Positions 7,986 through 17,392 are shown, numbered from the stretch's first letter. The stretch: DNA of 64,000 nucleotides from Chryseobacterium arachidis (GCF_900129245.1 NZ_FQUT01000004.1:420821-484820); one strand, 5' to 3'. The notes: generated from the letters alone by a model not told the origin. Translations and numbers: made by a program.

Positions 7986-9620
7986 TCAATTTTTCAAAAA
8001 CTTTTTTACAAAACTTTTCTGTTTTTGCGTTATACCTTTTAACAAATATTCACCATGTGAAAGGAACGGTAAATCAATTGATTTCGCAGATGGGATTTTT
8101 ATTATTAACTTGCCGTCCAGTGAATATAATTCTATTTCCATAAGTTGCTCAGAAAAATAAAAAATATCTTTGACTGGGTTAGGATAAAGGGAAATAGCGT
8201 TTTTAGCCGTAAAATTGTCTACTCCTAAAGATTCCGTACCGAGTTGATAAAGTAACAAATCAAAAGTATTCTGGCTATTGGAGCTTGAACGCCCGACAGC
8301 AACATATCCATTATTTATTGAATAAATATCTGTAATATAATCATCGTGCTGTCCTCCTAAGGTTTTCTGCCAGATTATATCCCCACTTCCGTTTAATTTA
8401 AGTGTCCAATAATCGTAATTAAAATTTGCTCCAAAACGTTCTACAATCTGACCATCAGTGGAGCCGGTATGCCCAGCAATAAGATATCCTCCATCCGATG
8501 TTGATTTTGCTGACATCGCCATATCAGAATTAGTCCCTCCAAAACTTTTTTCCCACTGAATATTTCCAAATCCATCTGTTTTTACCACCCAATAATCAGG
8601 AGATGGAAAAGGTGCTGTGGGTCCAAAATGAAAGCTCACATCACCATCTCCAGAATTACCCTCTCCTGCAAAAATGAATCCACCGTCCGGTGTCAGTTCT
8701 ACTGAATTAGATATTTCGTCATTGCTTCCCCCCAAGCTTTTTTGCCATTGAATATCTCCATTTGCATCTGTTTTCACAATCCACATGTTAGAAAAATAAG
8801 TTGTACCATGATGACCATTTACTATGTCTCCATCATTTGACCATGAATCTGCAGCTAAAATATATCCTCCATCGGGTGTCTGTTTCAAATCTTTAAACAT
8901 ATCATCACTTGTTCCTCCTAATGATTTACTCCATAATACATTCCCTAATGGATTGATCTTAATCATCCATGAATCTATTGTTGATTGAGAACCATGATGT
9001 CCGTTTACATCACCGTTGTTGGAATATGAGCTCCCTGCAATAACATAATTACCATCAGCAGTAAGGATAACTGTATTTGCATAATCGCTAAACGTGCCAC
9101 CAAAACTCTTTTTCCATTGCAAATTTCCTAAACTGTCTAATTTTATAACCCAACAATCTGCGCTACCAGCAATACCCTTATGATCAGTAACATCTCCATC
9201 ATTTGATAATGAGACACCGACAAGAATATATCCTCCATCAGGAGTTTGTTGCACGTCGTATGCGCGATCTTCATTGGTTCCACCAAAACTCTTGGTCCAT
9301 TGTATCGTACCATTACTATCCGTTTTCAATATCCAATAATCGGGACGTGTTGTACTCCCCTGATGATTCATAAAGATATTATCGATATAAACAGACTGGG
9401 TTGAACCTGCAAAAATATATCCTCCATCATTTGTAATTTTCATGGCATTCACAGCTTCCTGCTGGCTTCCTCCAATGTATTTATTCCACTGCACAGAAGG
9501 TGCTTGGCTATTATAAAAAGTAAAATTTATCAGAAGTAAAAAAAATATAAATTTTTCATGATTATTAATTAATGCAAAGATATATGCTTTTAACAGGATA
9601 ATTACTAAACTGAACAACAA
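7986..9620 (-). CDS. T9SS-secreted protein with seven ~60-residue repeats; 5' end shifted at a T8 run
   Basis: Seven tandem units of the type I-Q-W-x-K-S-x-G-G-T-x-x-D...T-P-D-G-G-Y-I-x-A-G fill most of the protein, resembling beta-propeller-like surface repeats. The last ~75 residues (ISLYPNPVKDIFYF...GEYLLKG...FVKKFLKN) are a type A sorting domain for type IX secretion. The ORF begins with an odd double hydrophobic N-terminus. An ATG at 9559 opens MKNLYFF, which stops after nine codons; with nine instead of eight Ts in the run 9538-9545 it would read straight on as an ideal signal peptide (MKNLYFFLLLINFTFYNSQ). So the true start is probably 9559, with a homopolymer slip. Confidence 0.8.
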   Translation of the reverse strand: MLFSLVIILLKAYIFALINNHEKFIFFLLLINFTFYNSQAPSVQWNKYIGGSQQEAVNAMKITNDGGYIFAGSTQSVYIDNIFMNHQGSTTRPDYWILKTDSNGTIQWTKSFGGTNEDRAYDVQQTPDGGYILVGVSLSNDGDVTDHKGIAGSADCWVIKLDSLGNLQWKKSFGGTFSDYANTVILTADGNYVIAGSSYSNNGDVNGHHGSQSTIDSWMIKINPLGNVLWSKSLGGTSDDMFKDLKQTPDGGYILAADSWSNDGDIVNGHHGTTYFSNMWIVKTDANGDIQWQKSLGGSNDEISNSVELTPDGGFIFAGEGNSGDGDVSFHFGPTAPFPSPDYWVVKTDGFGNIQWEKSFGGTNSDMAMSAKSTSDGGYLIAGHTGSTDGQIVERFGANFNYDYWTLKLNGSGDIIWQKTLGGQHDDYITDIYSINNGYVAVGRSSSNSQNTFDLLLYQLGTESLGVDNFTAKNAISLYPNPVKDIFYFSEQLMEIELYSLDGKLIIKIPSAKSIDLPFLSHGEYLLKGITQKQKSFVKKFLKN

Positions 9621-9651
9621 AATTATATTTAGGAGAATTCAAACTTGCATC

Positions 9652-9665
9652 GTCATTTTTTGAGA
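9652..9665 (-). repeat. Repeated motif TCTCAAAAAATGAC, copy 5 (degenerate)
   Basis: Lies 31 bp upstream of the 9620 start on the coding strand; the weakest match of the five. Confidence 0.4.
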
Positions 9666-9793
9666 TTTTTTATTAAAGATCCATTTAACAACAATTAATT
9701 ATCAATTTTGTCTAACATGGGAAGTATACTTCATGTCGATTTTTTAAGTTACTTATTATCCCTTTTAGATTACGCAAGTCATACGTTATAACA

Positions 9794-9822
9794 AAAAAGA
9801 ACGTCTTAAAACGTTCTTTTTA
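9794..9822 (-). terminator. Terminator of the SusC-SusD-S9 operon
   Basis: Stem AAAAAGAACGT / ACGTTCTTTTT with a six-base loop, 10 bp after the stop of the S9 peptidase gene. Confidence 0.85.
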
Positions 9823-9832
9823 TCATTGAAAT

Positions 9833-12340
9833 TTAATAGCTAATCATTTCTTTTCTAATCCACTCCACATCTTTTTTACCCTTCAAAAAAAAGTCCCACC
9901 ACTCCATCACCCTCCGATTCAAATCAAAAGTCTCAGGCGTCATAAAACCTAAGCTATGAGATTGATCCCTGTAATGTAAAGCAATGACAGATTTTCTGTT
10001 TCTTAACAATCCTACATAAAAAGCTTCAGTCTGCTCGGGAACCACATTTGTATCTTTGCTGCCAGCCCATAAAAGCACTGGAGCATTCACATTCTGAACA
10101 TAATTGACCGGATTATTCTGATCATATAGTTCCCGGTTTTCCGAATACGGAACATTCATATCAAACTGACCGTATTCATATCTTGCATAATCAGGAACCT
10201 CAAACAGCCTGTTGTATGAAAAATATGCCTGTACGGTATTTGCTACGGAGGAGCCCGAAATGTACGCTGCAAATCTTTTCGATTGCGTTGCTATAAAATT
10301 CGTTTCGTATCCTCCCATCGAATGCCCCATCAAACCTACCTTTGAAAAGTCAATTGACGAGTGAGCCTCCAAGGCACCCAATGCTTTATTGACACAATCC
10401 AAAGATGAAACACCTGTTCCCCGATGGTCAAATACAATATCAGGCTGAAACACAAAATACCCCTTTTCAATCAATAGTCTTTTGCTGAATCCATCCTGCC
10501 CAACATCGGCGGATATGTAGTGAGATGACGCTGACGACTGCCTCTGATAAACCCGTACAACCATAGGATACTTCCTGCCTGAGTCATAATTTACAGGATA
10601 TGTCAAAATACCTTTCAACAGCACACCCAAAGAATTACGATAATGCACCACTTCCACCTTCAGCTTTGAAGCAGCGGTGTCCTGAGGATTGGTTTGATAA
10701 AGCAATTTCTTCTTTTTACCAGAACCCGCAATATAATATAAACCGTCGGGAAGATTAAAATTTTCCTCTATGCTAAAACCCCATTTATTTTTACCATTCC
10801 CACCAAAAATAATTTTTCTAATTCTTCTATCTGTTTCAGGAACAAGAACCATTGCTTTATTCCTCTTCCACTCCAAAACCGACGTAACACTTTTCACCGA
10901 ATTATAAAGCTGCAGTCGTACAGGTTTTGCGGTGTCTACCGTAAACGTATTAAACTTGGTTTCCAAATGGGTAAAACCCATGATGACTTTCTTATCTATC
11001 ACTACCACTTCAGAATCTTTTGAAATATCCAAAGACTTTAAAACACCAGTCTTCAGATCAAAACAATAAAGATCAGTCTCGCCGCTAAAAAACAGTTTTC
11101 GTCCATCCAAACTAAAAACAGGATTTCGAAGATCAGTGCCTTCGATATCAATCATCTTCTGATCCTGAAGATCAAACAATTTCCAGATCTTTTCCTTTCC
11201 GTCCAGCGACACTGCATACCTTCCATCCGCAGAACCGAAGATTTCGGCGACCTGCGGATAGATCAAGGTATAGGTTTTCAACTCAGTATCATACAGAAAC
11301 ATATTGTACCTGGGATTAGCGTGTACATAGTCAAATTCCTCCCTATTACTAAATGCCCATAAATAACGGCTGTTATTTAGTGGCGTAAATACTTCAAACC
11401 TGTCTGTAGGAAGTTCTTCAACCTTTTCAAAACCATCCGTCAAAAACCAAAATCGATACTTAGTCTTTCCATTCTTGGTAAACCGAAGTTCTTTATCCGT
11501 TCCATACCAAAGTTTAACCATCGGAGTATCCGAAACTGGAATTTGAATTTCCGCAGTGATTAAAAAAGATTTACCATTTTCAACCTCTGTTACCTTAACC
11601 ACTCTCTCAGGAATATTCTGAATTTCCAAAGGAGCAATCACCTTCCTCGTCAAACAATCAAGAATCTTCATAGATCTTGTATCTGATTTTACCTCCGTTT
11701 CTCTTATACTCAAATACCTACCCGAAGGCAGCAACTCAATTTTGTCAATGCTCAGACCGGTGGAATATATAATATCTCCCTTTTGTCCATCCCAGACCAC
11801 AATCAAAGATATTCCATCTGATGAACCCTTCACCAATACCATTTTATGCTCATCTCCCACCACCTTATCAACACCATCAGCACGATACAAAACATCTCCT
11901 TCCAAATCATATACAGTCAACATTTTTTTACGGTCTACAATATAATACTGTCCTTTGCCTTTGATCACACCTGCATTTCGTACAGAATTATAATCCAATT
12001 TCTGTCCCGTGCTGACATTGACAAGTCTTGCTTGATTAACACCAACAGCAAACAAATGATTATTCGTCACAAATGATCTTGAAATCGTATATCCTACAAG
12101 AGTATCAATAGGATTTTTGCGCTTATGCGAAAACACAAGCACCGTATCAACATTTCCCATGTAAGATTTGGTCACTGTAGCGTAGGATGCATCATCGTTT
12201 GTGGTTAAGAGATGTAAAGACGAAAACTGCGAGACCCATTTTTTCAACCCTTCATCCGTCATATCCTGCGCATTGACCAGATACAAAGTCCAAAACAACA
12301 AAACTCCACTAAGCAGAATCCGTGTACACTTCCCTATCAT
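9833..12340 (-). CDS. S9-family prolyl-oligopeptidase-like serine peptidase
   Basis: 835 residues from the ATG at 12340, whose A is the last base of the upstream SusD TGA (TGATG coupling); the longer ORF start at 12406 overlaps susD and should be rejected. A signal peptide follows (RILLSGVLLFWTLYLVNAQ). A long beta-rich N-terminal half looks like the S9 propeller; the C-terminal alpha/beta hydrolase domain carries VGLMGHSMGGYE (nucleophile), LLWAGSKDTNVVPEQTE (Asp) and YRDQSHSLG (His). Being the third gene of a SusC/D operon, it probably trims imported peptides in the periplasm. Confidence 0.92.
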   Translation of the reverse strand: MIGKCTRILLSGVLLFWTLYLVNAQDMTDEGLKKWVSQFSSLHLLTTNDDASYATVTKSYMGNVDTVLVFSHKRKNPIDTLVGYTISRSFVTNNHLFAVGVNQARLVNVSTGQKLDYNSVRNAGVIKGKGQYYIVDRKKMLTVYDLEGDVLYRADGVDKVVGDEHKMVLVKGSSDGISLIVVWDGQKGDIIYSTGLSIDKIELLPSGRYLSIRETEVKSDTRSMKILDCLTRKVIAPLEIQNIPERVVKVTEVENGKSFLITAEIQIPVSDTPMVKLWYGTDKELRFTKNGKTKYRFWFLTDGFEKVEELPTDRFEVFTPLNNSRYLWAFSNREEFDYVHANPRYNMFLYDTELKTYTLIYPQVAEIFGSADGRYAVSLDGKEKIWKLFDLQDQKMIDIEGTDLRNPVFSLDGRKLFFSGETDLYCFDLKTGVLKSLDISKDSEVVVIDKKVIMGFTHLETKFNTFTVDTAKPVRLQLYNSVKSVTSVLEWKRNKAMVLVPETDRRIRKIIFGGNGKNKWGFSIEENFNLPDGLYYIAGSGKKKKLLYQTNPQDTAASKLKVEVVHYRNSLGVLLKGILTYPVNYDSGRKYPMVVRVYQRQSSASSHYISADVGQDGFSKRLLIEKGYFVFQPDIVFDHRGTGVSSLDCVNKALGALEAHSSIDFSKVGLMGHSMGGYETNFIATQSKRFAAYISGSSVANTVQAYFSYNRLFEVPDYARYEYGQFDMNVPYSENRELYDQNNPVNYVQNVNAPVLLWAGSKDTNVVPEQTEAFYVGLLRNRKSVIALHYRDQSHSLGFMTPETFDLNRRVMEWWDFFLKGKKDVEWIRKEMISY

Positions 12341-13716
12341 CAGTATCCCGTATTTTGAGGATTCAGCTTCGAATTCAGCAGCAGTTCCTTTTGAGGAATC
12401 GGCCACAGCTTATGAAACTCTTTCCAGTTAGGCTTTGCAGAAGCAAGCTGGTTTAATTGCTCATTCCTCTTCAAATCCAGAAAACGGTGTCCCATCTCAG
12501 TAAAGAACTCCCTCCTGTTTTCATTCAGGATTTCAGTCAACAGTACATCCTTGGTAATTCCGGCATTCAAAACCGGAAGCCCAGCACGCTGCCTTATCTT
12601 ATTCACAAAAGGAACAGCATCCGCAATGTTGTTCTGCTGTGTCAATGATTCAGCAAGAAGAAGATATACCTCCTCCAATCTGAACACCACAGAATACTCC
12701 AGAGTATTCGCTGAACGAAGCTTATATTTTTCAGCCCTGTACCAAGTATTCCCACCCACGATTACAGCAGCCATCCAATTCTGTTTACGCAAGTCACCCG
12801 CAGGAAAACTTCCAACCAAAGAAGGCGTCAGCGAAAAAGCAGTAGGTGCCGCATTCACAAAATAATAAATCGAAGCTTCCTTCGTGGCATCTCCCGAGTT
12901 TTTCGGCTTCAACTGCCAAAGAATATGGGTGCCCGATTTCTGGAATACCTTGGTAATATCATTCTGAAAAGTATACAAAGGACTCTGGAGAATATTCTTC
13001 AGCAACAGTTCCGCATGCCCATACTTTTTACGGTGCATAAAAACCTTTGCCAATAAAAGCTCAGCCGTCTTCTTATTTACAAAAATACGCTCCGCATTTC
13101 TGTAGGTATCATTCAGCGCTAAAACAGCCTCCGACAAGTCCATTTCCAGACGATCCATCACTTCATCAGAAGGCGTCTTGGAAATCGTCTGATTGATTGA
13201 ATAATTTGTTGTCACCGGATACGGAATATCCCCAAAGACCTGCTGCAGATAAAAGAACAGCAAAGAACGAATGGTTAAAGCTTCAGCCTTGATCCTTACC
13301 TTGTCCTTATCCGCAATTCCGGTGGAACTCTCAACCCCTTCCAAAATACTGTTTGCGTAATAAATCTTCTGATATGCAGCCGTCCAGAATGAGTTTACAG
13401 GAATACTGGAGTCAATCAGCGTATTGTTATAAATCTCGGGAAAACCATTGTTGGTAGCCGTTGTATGATACGTCAAATCATCGGTATACATTCCCAAAAG
13501 CCTTCCCGACTGATCCCCAGATACCGGAGAATCGTCCCAAAGCCCTGCATACAGCGCAGACAATGCTGCATTAGCAGTCTGCACATCATTAAATACATTC
13601 TCCGTATCGATCTGATTCTGGGGAAGGTCAGTCTCAATCATCTTCTCACAGGAAACACAGGTTGTCATCAGGCACAACGCTCCTGCCATGGTCAATATAT
13701 AAATCAATAATTTCAT
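12340..13716 (-). CDS. SusD/RagB-family outer-membrane nutrient-binding lipoprotein
   Basis: 458 residues, lipoprotein signal ending CVSC with likely lipidated Cys23. Family marks: NVFNDVQTANAALSALYAGLW near the N-terminus, the TPR-like helical middle (RIKAEALTIRSLLFFYLQQVFGDIPY) and the C-terminal NENRREFFTEMGHRFLDLKR..LWPIPQKELLLN. It forms the surface lid of the SusC transporter encoded 36 bp upstream. With a peptidase downstream, a peptide ligand (RagAB-like) fits better than a glycan; that is inference. Confidence 0.95.
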   Translation of the reverse strand: MKLLIYILTMAGALCLMTTCVSCEKMIETDLPQNQIDTENVFNDVQTANAALSALYAGLWDDSPVSGDQSGRLLGMYTDDLTYHTTATNNGFPEIYNNTLIDSSIPVNSFWTAAYQKIYYANSILEGVESSTGIADKDKVRIKAEALTIRSLLFFYLQQVFGDIPYPVTTNYSINQTISKTPSDEVMDRLEMDLSEAVLALNDTYRNAERIFVNKKTAELLLAKVFMHRKKYGHAELLLKNILQSPLYTFQNDITKVFQKSGTHILWQLKPKNSGDATKEASIYYFVNAAPTAFSLTPSLVGSFPAGDLRKQNWMAAVIVGGNTWYRAEKYKLRSANTLEYSVVFRLEEVYLLLAESLTQQNNIADAVPFVNKIRQRAGLPVLNAGITKDVLLTEILNENRREFFTEMGHRFLDLKRNEQLNQLASAKPNWKEFHKLWPIPQKELLLNSKLNPQNTGY

Positions 13717-13752
13717 TGAATTTCTTTTTTAAAGTTTAATAGGATTTTAAGA

Positions 13753-16752
13753 TTACAGGGACAATGTTGCCCCAAATGAATATGTTCTTAAAGGCGGCAG
13801 AAAACCCACTGAACTAAACTCAGGATCCACCCCGAAGTATTTCGTCCACGTATACAAGTTCTGTCCCTGGAAATAAAGCTTCACCTCCCGGAACACTTTC
13901 CCCTGCAGAGGAAGACGGTATGCCAGCTGAACATTCTTAAGACGGATAAAAGAAGCATCAGACACCGTCGCATCACTTACCTGAAACAGCTGATGTGAAG
14001 CAGTCGGTGCCACATGATACGGCATATAAAAACCATTGGGGTTCTGAGGCGACCAGAAATCCAGCGCTTCTACAGGAAGATTATTCATCAGCCCCGGCGA
14101 AGCCATTAAACTATTGTAGTTCCTGCTTTCCTGCTTCACAAACTGCAACAAAACAGACAGATTCCAGTTCCCATACTTAAAATCATTCGTCAGACCCCCA
14201 TAAAATTGCTGTCCCAGATTCCTAATCACCTGACGGTCATCAGGCGAAGCAATCTTACCGTCACCATTGAAATCCGTAAACGCATACTGCCCCGTAGAAG
14301 GATTAATACCATTAAGCTGATACAGCTTTATAATATTGACAGGCTGTCCAACAACATACGTATTGGCATAGGAAGAACCTTCAAGCCCAGGAAAAGACAA
14401 TAGTTTATTTCTCGGAAAGCTGATATTGAATCCAGCATCCCACGAAAAAGAATCAGCAGACCCCCTCACCAAATCCCCTTTCAATTCAAATTCCCAACCC
14501 TTGTTCTGAACCGTTGCCCCAAGGTTCGCCAACACAGAAGTAAACCCAGTCACTGCCGACAGCTGATAACCCAGCAGCTGACTGGAAGACCTGTTATCAT
14601 AAAACGCAGTCGTCACATTCAACCTATTTCTAAATAGCCCAAGTTCCAGCGCAGTTTCAAACTTCAACGTCTTCTCCCAGCTGAAATCAGGATTATACAA
14701 CCTCGACGAAATCAGTCCCACCACACTATTGTAAATCAATGTTGAGGTCACATACGTGTTGAGGAATTGGTTCTCCCCAATATTGTCACTACCCGACGAA
14801 CCATAACTCCCTCGAAGCTTTCCGAAACTCAACCACGAACTCTCCTTCAAAAAGTCCTCTTTCGAAAACAGCCATGCAGCCCCTACAGCACCAAATGTCG
14901 CAAACTTATTGTTAGGTCCAAACCTGCTGCTTCCATCCCTACGCCCTGTAAAGTTCACAATATACTTTCCGTCATACTGATAATTAACCCTACCGAACAA
15001 AGCAGCATAGCGGTATTCCGTTTTCACATCATCAGACACCACCTTCGTCTGAGCAGCACCAATATTATTGATAAACACATTGCTCTCAAAACCGAACCCC
15101 TGAATCGCGGAATTCGTATTCGTGTCCCGCTGATACGTTCCGCCAACAAGAACATCAACCGAATGCTTCCCTGTCTTAAAAGAATAATTAATCTGCGGTT
15201 CAACTACTACCGAAAAACGATTCTGATTACTTTTAGAAGCCGCAGACTGAGCCGAAGTCATCCCCGATGACGGATTGTTTGCTGTATGCGGACGCAGCGA
15301 CCACTCCTCAAACGTCTGATAAGTCAGTCCTCCATTCAGCCTCAGCTTCAGATTCTTGAGCACCTCATATTCCGTGGTAATATTATTCAGGAATTGAAGC
15401 TGGTCATTGGTATAGGTATTCCGGTAAGTAGCCAAAGGATTATTGAACGTATTATTCTCCCAATTCAGATTCCCAGAAGAATCATACAATGACGGTGCAT
15501 TCGGAGGAAGCAAATACGAAGTATTGGTGATATCCGAAGTCAGCACATTATTGTCCAAAGCAGAAAAAAGGTTTGACATATTCAGGCTAAACTTCCTGTC
15601 CTGAGAACGATGCGCTATATTAGCGGAAACTGTATTCGTTCTGTACTTAAAATCCTCACCAAACACCGTAGTCTGTTCATTATGCCCCAAGCTCACCAAG
15701 AAAGAAGTAGTATCACTACCTCCACTCAAAGAAAGCTGTGAATTTGAGAACGTCGCATAGCTGCCAATCAATTCCTTTCTCCAATCCGTAAAACGATTCT
15801 GATCCCAAGCACCGTTCACATCATACGCATTGGCAGGATAAACAGAGATATTATCATTGGCAAAAGCCTGTTTACGCATCGCAATGTATTGCTCCGTATT
15901 CATCATCTCCAATCCCGATACCGCATGGCTCAAACCATACGAAGAATTCAATGTCAGCCTGAGATTCCCTTTCTTGGCTTTCTTGGTTGTTACCAATACT
16001 ACCCCATTCGCACCACGGGAACCATAAATAGCCGTAGCATCCGCATCCTTCAGAATCTCAAAACTCTCAATATCATTCGGATTAATACTGTTCAGGGGAT
16101 TCACATTCGCCAAAGCCAGCACCGTTCCTCCATATCTTGAATTCACGCCACCCCCTACAGGCACACCATCCACAATATACAAAGGCTGATTACCATCAAT
16201 CTCAGAATTAGATCGAGTACGCAATGAATTCCTGCCCCTGATCTGAATATCAAATCCACCTCCCGCAGTTCCTGAATTCTGAGTAATCGAAACACCTGCC
16301 ATTCTACCTTGCGCAGCCGCAAGAACATTCGTTACAGGCTGGTTCTCAATCTCCTTAGCAGAAACCTTAGCAATACTTCCCGTTCTCTCCCTCTCCTTAA
16401 CCTTATAATAACCAGCATTAAGAACAACTTCCTCAATGCCTTTCACTTTTTGACTAAAGACAATATCTACTACACTCCGTTTATCAACAGCAACAACTTG
16501 CTCCGCATAATCAGAATGCCTAAAAACAATCGAAGGATTATCCCCTGAAATACTAAGATGGTAAACACCACTTTCATTAGTAACCGAACTCTGATCACTA
16601 CCCTGCTGTGAAACAATAACACCCGATAAAGGTAAATTCTCTGCGGTAACCTTACCGCTAATCGTCTTGGTCTGAGCCCTAGCCGAACCACAAACAATGG
16701 TTAGCATAAAGACAAGACTCATGCTTCCTATGTTATAATAGGATTTTTTCAT
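13753..16752 (-). CDS. SusC/RagA-family TonB-dependent outer-membrane transporter
   Basis: 999 residues. Signal peptide to about residue 26 (GSARAQ), then a carboxypeptidase-regulatory-like beta domain (TISGKVTAENLPLSGVIVSQQGS), plug domain with AAAQGRMAGVSI, IQIRGRNSLR and PLYIVDGVPVGGGV, NPNDIESFEILKDADATAIYGSRGANGVVLVTTKK, and a 22-strand-type barrel ending SFGATLSL. This is a full-length SusC. It heads the operon susC-susD-S9 peptidase. Noticeably richer in G+C than the island that follows. Confidence 0.96.
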   Translation of the reverse strand: MKKSYYNIGSMSLVFMLTIVCGSARAQTKTISGKVTAENLPLSGVIVSQQGSDQSSVTNESGVYHLSISGDNPSIVFRHSDYAEQVVAVDKRSVVDIVFSQKVKGIEEVVLNAGYYKVKERERTGSIAKVSAKEIENQPVTNVLAAAQGRMAGVSITQNSGTAGGGFDIQIRGRNSLRTRSNSEIDGNQPLYIVDGVPVGGGVNSRYGGTVLALANVNPLNSINPNDIESFEILKDADATAIYGSRGANGVVLVTTKKAKKGNLRLTLNSSYGLSHAVSGLEMMNTEQYIAMRKQAFANDNISVYPANAYDVNGAWDQNRFTDWRKELIGSYATFSNSQLSLSGGSDTTSFLVSLGHNEQTTVFGEDFKYRTNTVSANIAHRSQDRKFSLNMSNLFSALDNNVLTSDITNTSYLLPPNAPSLYDSSGNLNWENNTFNNPLATYRNTYTNDQLQFLNNITTEYEVLKNLKLRLNGGLTYQTFEEWSLRPHTANNPSSGMTSAQSAASKSNQNRFSVVVEPQINYSFKTGKHSVDVLVGGTYQRDTNTNSAIQGFGFESNVFINNIGAAQTKVVSDDVKTEYRYAALFGRVNYQYDGKYIVNFTGRRDGSSRFGPNNKFATFGAVGAAWLFSKEDFLKESSWLSFGKLRGSYGSSGSDNIGENQFLNTYVTSTLIYNSVVGLISSRLYNPDFSWEKTLKFETALELGLFRNRLNVTTAFYDNRSSSQLLGYQLSAVTGFTSVLANLGATVQNKGWEFELKGDLVRGSADSFSWDAGFNISFPRNKLLSFPGLEGSSYANTYVVGQPVNIIKLYQLNGINPSTGQYAFTDFNGDGKIASPDDRQVIRNLGQQFYGGLTNDFKYGNWNLSVLLQFVKQESRNYNSLMASPGLMNNLPVEALDFWSPQNPNGFYMPYHVAPTASHQLFQVSDATVSDASFIRLKNVQLAYRLPLQGKVFREVKLYFQGQNLYTWTKYFGVDPEFSSVGFLPPLRTYSFGATLSL

Positions 16753-16790
16753 AGTTTTGTATGGGTTTTTAATTAAACTCCTTGATAAAC

Positions 16791-16832
16791 TTCGGCTCTT
16801 TCCTCATGTCTCCAAACTGTAAGGAAAGGGCT
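16791..16832 (-). promoter_or_regulatory. Stem-loop in the susC leader
   Basis: On the coding strand GCCCTTTCCT pairs with AGGAAAGAGC (one mismatch, about 17-base loop), roughly 40 bases before the susC ATG. It stands out in an AT-rich leader and may affect translation or mRNA stability. A TATAGTTTG near 16930 on the same strand is a candidate, imperfect promoter box for susC. Confidence 0.35.
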
Positions 16833-17010
16833 TCTTTATTCAAAGGATGATCTTTATTTCATTTCTTCTCTTTATTTATAATATCTCTGTTTATCTGACT
16901 TTCAAAGTACCTTTCAGTATACTCAAACTATATAGAAATGTATAGCCAGAAACCAAAAGGCACCAAAAGTCTTAATTAATATGAATGAAAATTGTGTCCC
17001 GAGTAAGCTT

Positions 17011-17285
17011 TAAAAAGCCGCAATAGGTTGTACATTCCTATTGTATCGTGTAGTCTGATACTATTTTTAGGAAGCGGGCTTAGATTTTTTATGTAGAAAG
17101 AGCGAACGGCATGGGAAATAAAACGGCATGGGACTCTACATTATCAGCTTAGGGGCACTGGTATGCCTTGGAACAGATAAGAGAGCCCACGCCTAGGTCG
17201 TGAGCTTAATACTTATCCTCTCGTTCCGTAAATTACCAGTTTTCTAAGCGAGATTCTAAGCAATAGCTTCTATAATTCTTTGAAG
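17011..17285 (-). ncRNA. Candidate structured non-coding RNA (~275 nt)
   Basis: A well-matched promoter (17291-17322) fires toward decreasing coordinates; about 270 bases on, a hairpin CAATAGG / CCTATTG (17021-17043) is followed by a U tract, as in an intrinsic terminator. Between them no ORF runs, G+C is higher than around, and helices are visible: GCTTAGA (17079-17085) with TCTAAGC (17245-17251 or 17256-17262), ATGTAGA (17091-17097) with TCTACAT (17135-17141), GGAAC/GTTCC and GATAAG/CTTATC enclosing a GCCCACG/CGTGAGC hairpin (17170-17227). The 11-mer ACGGCATGGGA occurs twice, 17 bases apart. I do not find RNase P, tmRNA or SRP signatures, and the branched fold is not an obvious 6S rod. It could also be a long attenuated leader of susC. 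Confidence 0.55.
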
Positions 17286-17290
17286 TATCG

Positions 17291-17322
17291 CAAAGTTACA
17301 TTACAGTAACTTATTTTACAAA
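17291..17322 (-). promoter_or_regulatory. Promoter of the candidate RNA
   Basis: On the minus strand TTTG (17319-17322), a 20-base spacer, then TAACTTTG (17291-17298): close to the Bacteroidota minus-33/minus-7 consensus. Confidence 0.65.
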
Positions 17323-17343
17323 TATAATAAAATTTTACAAACT

Positions 17344-17383
17344 GTGACATATTTGTCAATGATAAATTTGACAAATATGTCAC
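17344..17383 (+). promoter_or_regulatory. Double operator upstream of the XRE gene
   Basis: Perfect 16-bp inverted repeat, GTGACATATTTGTCAA (17344-17359) and its complement (17368-17383), 8-base spacer. Each arm is itself a dyad TGACA-N4-TGTCA (17345-17358 and 17369-17382), so two equal sites lie 24 bp apart, ending 9 bp before the ATG. This is a typical layout for cooperative binding by an autoregulating XRE dimer. Confidence 0.75.
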
Positions 17384-17392
17384 TTTTATTTA

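Noticed and set aside
3923..9700. Class 1-type integron cassette array
   Set aside because: No integrase, and the repeated 14-mer has no RYYYAAC/GTTRRRY core or long imperfect palindrome of attC sites.
12341..12406. Longer start for the S9 peptidase at 12406
   Set aside because: It lies inside susD and gives a charged N-terminus; the TGATG-coupled ATG at 12340 gives a proper signal peptide.
14767..15492. Plus-strand ORFs opposite susC (167 and 68 codons)
   Set aside because: Antisense shadows of a G+C-richer, clearly coding gene; basic, Ile/Arg-rich nonsense composition.
17011..17285. RNase P RNA, tmRNA or SRP RNA
   Set aside because: The conserved strings of these RNAs are missing on both strands; a 6S RNA cannot be excluded but the branched pairing does not favour it.
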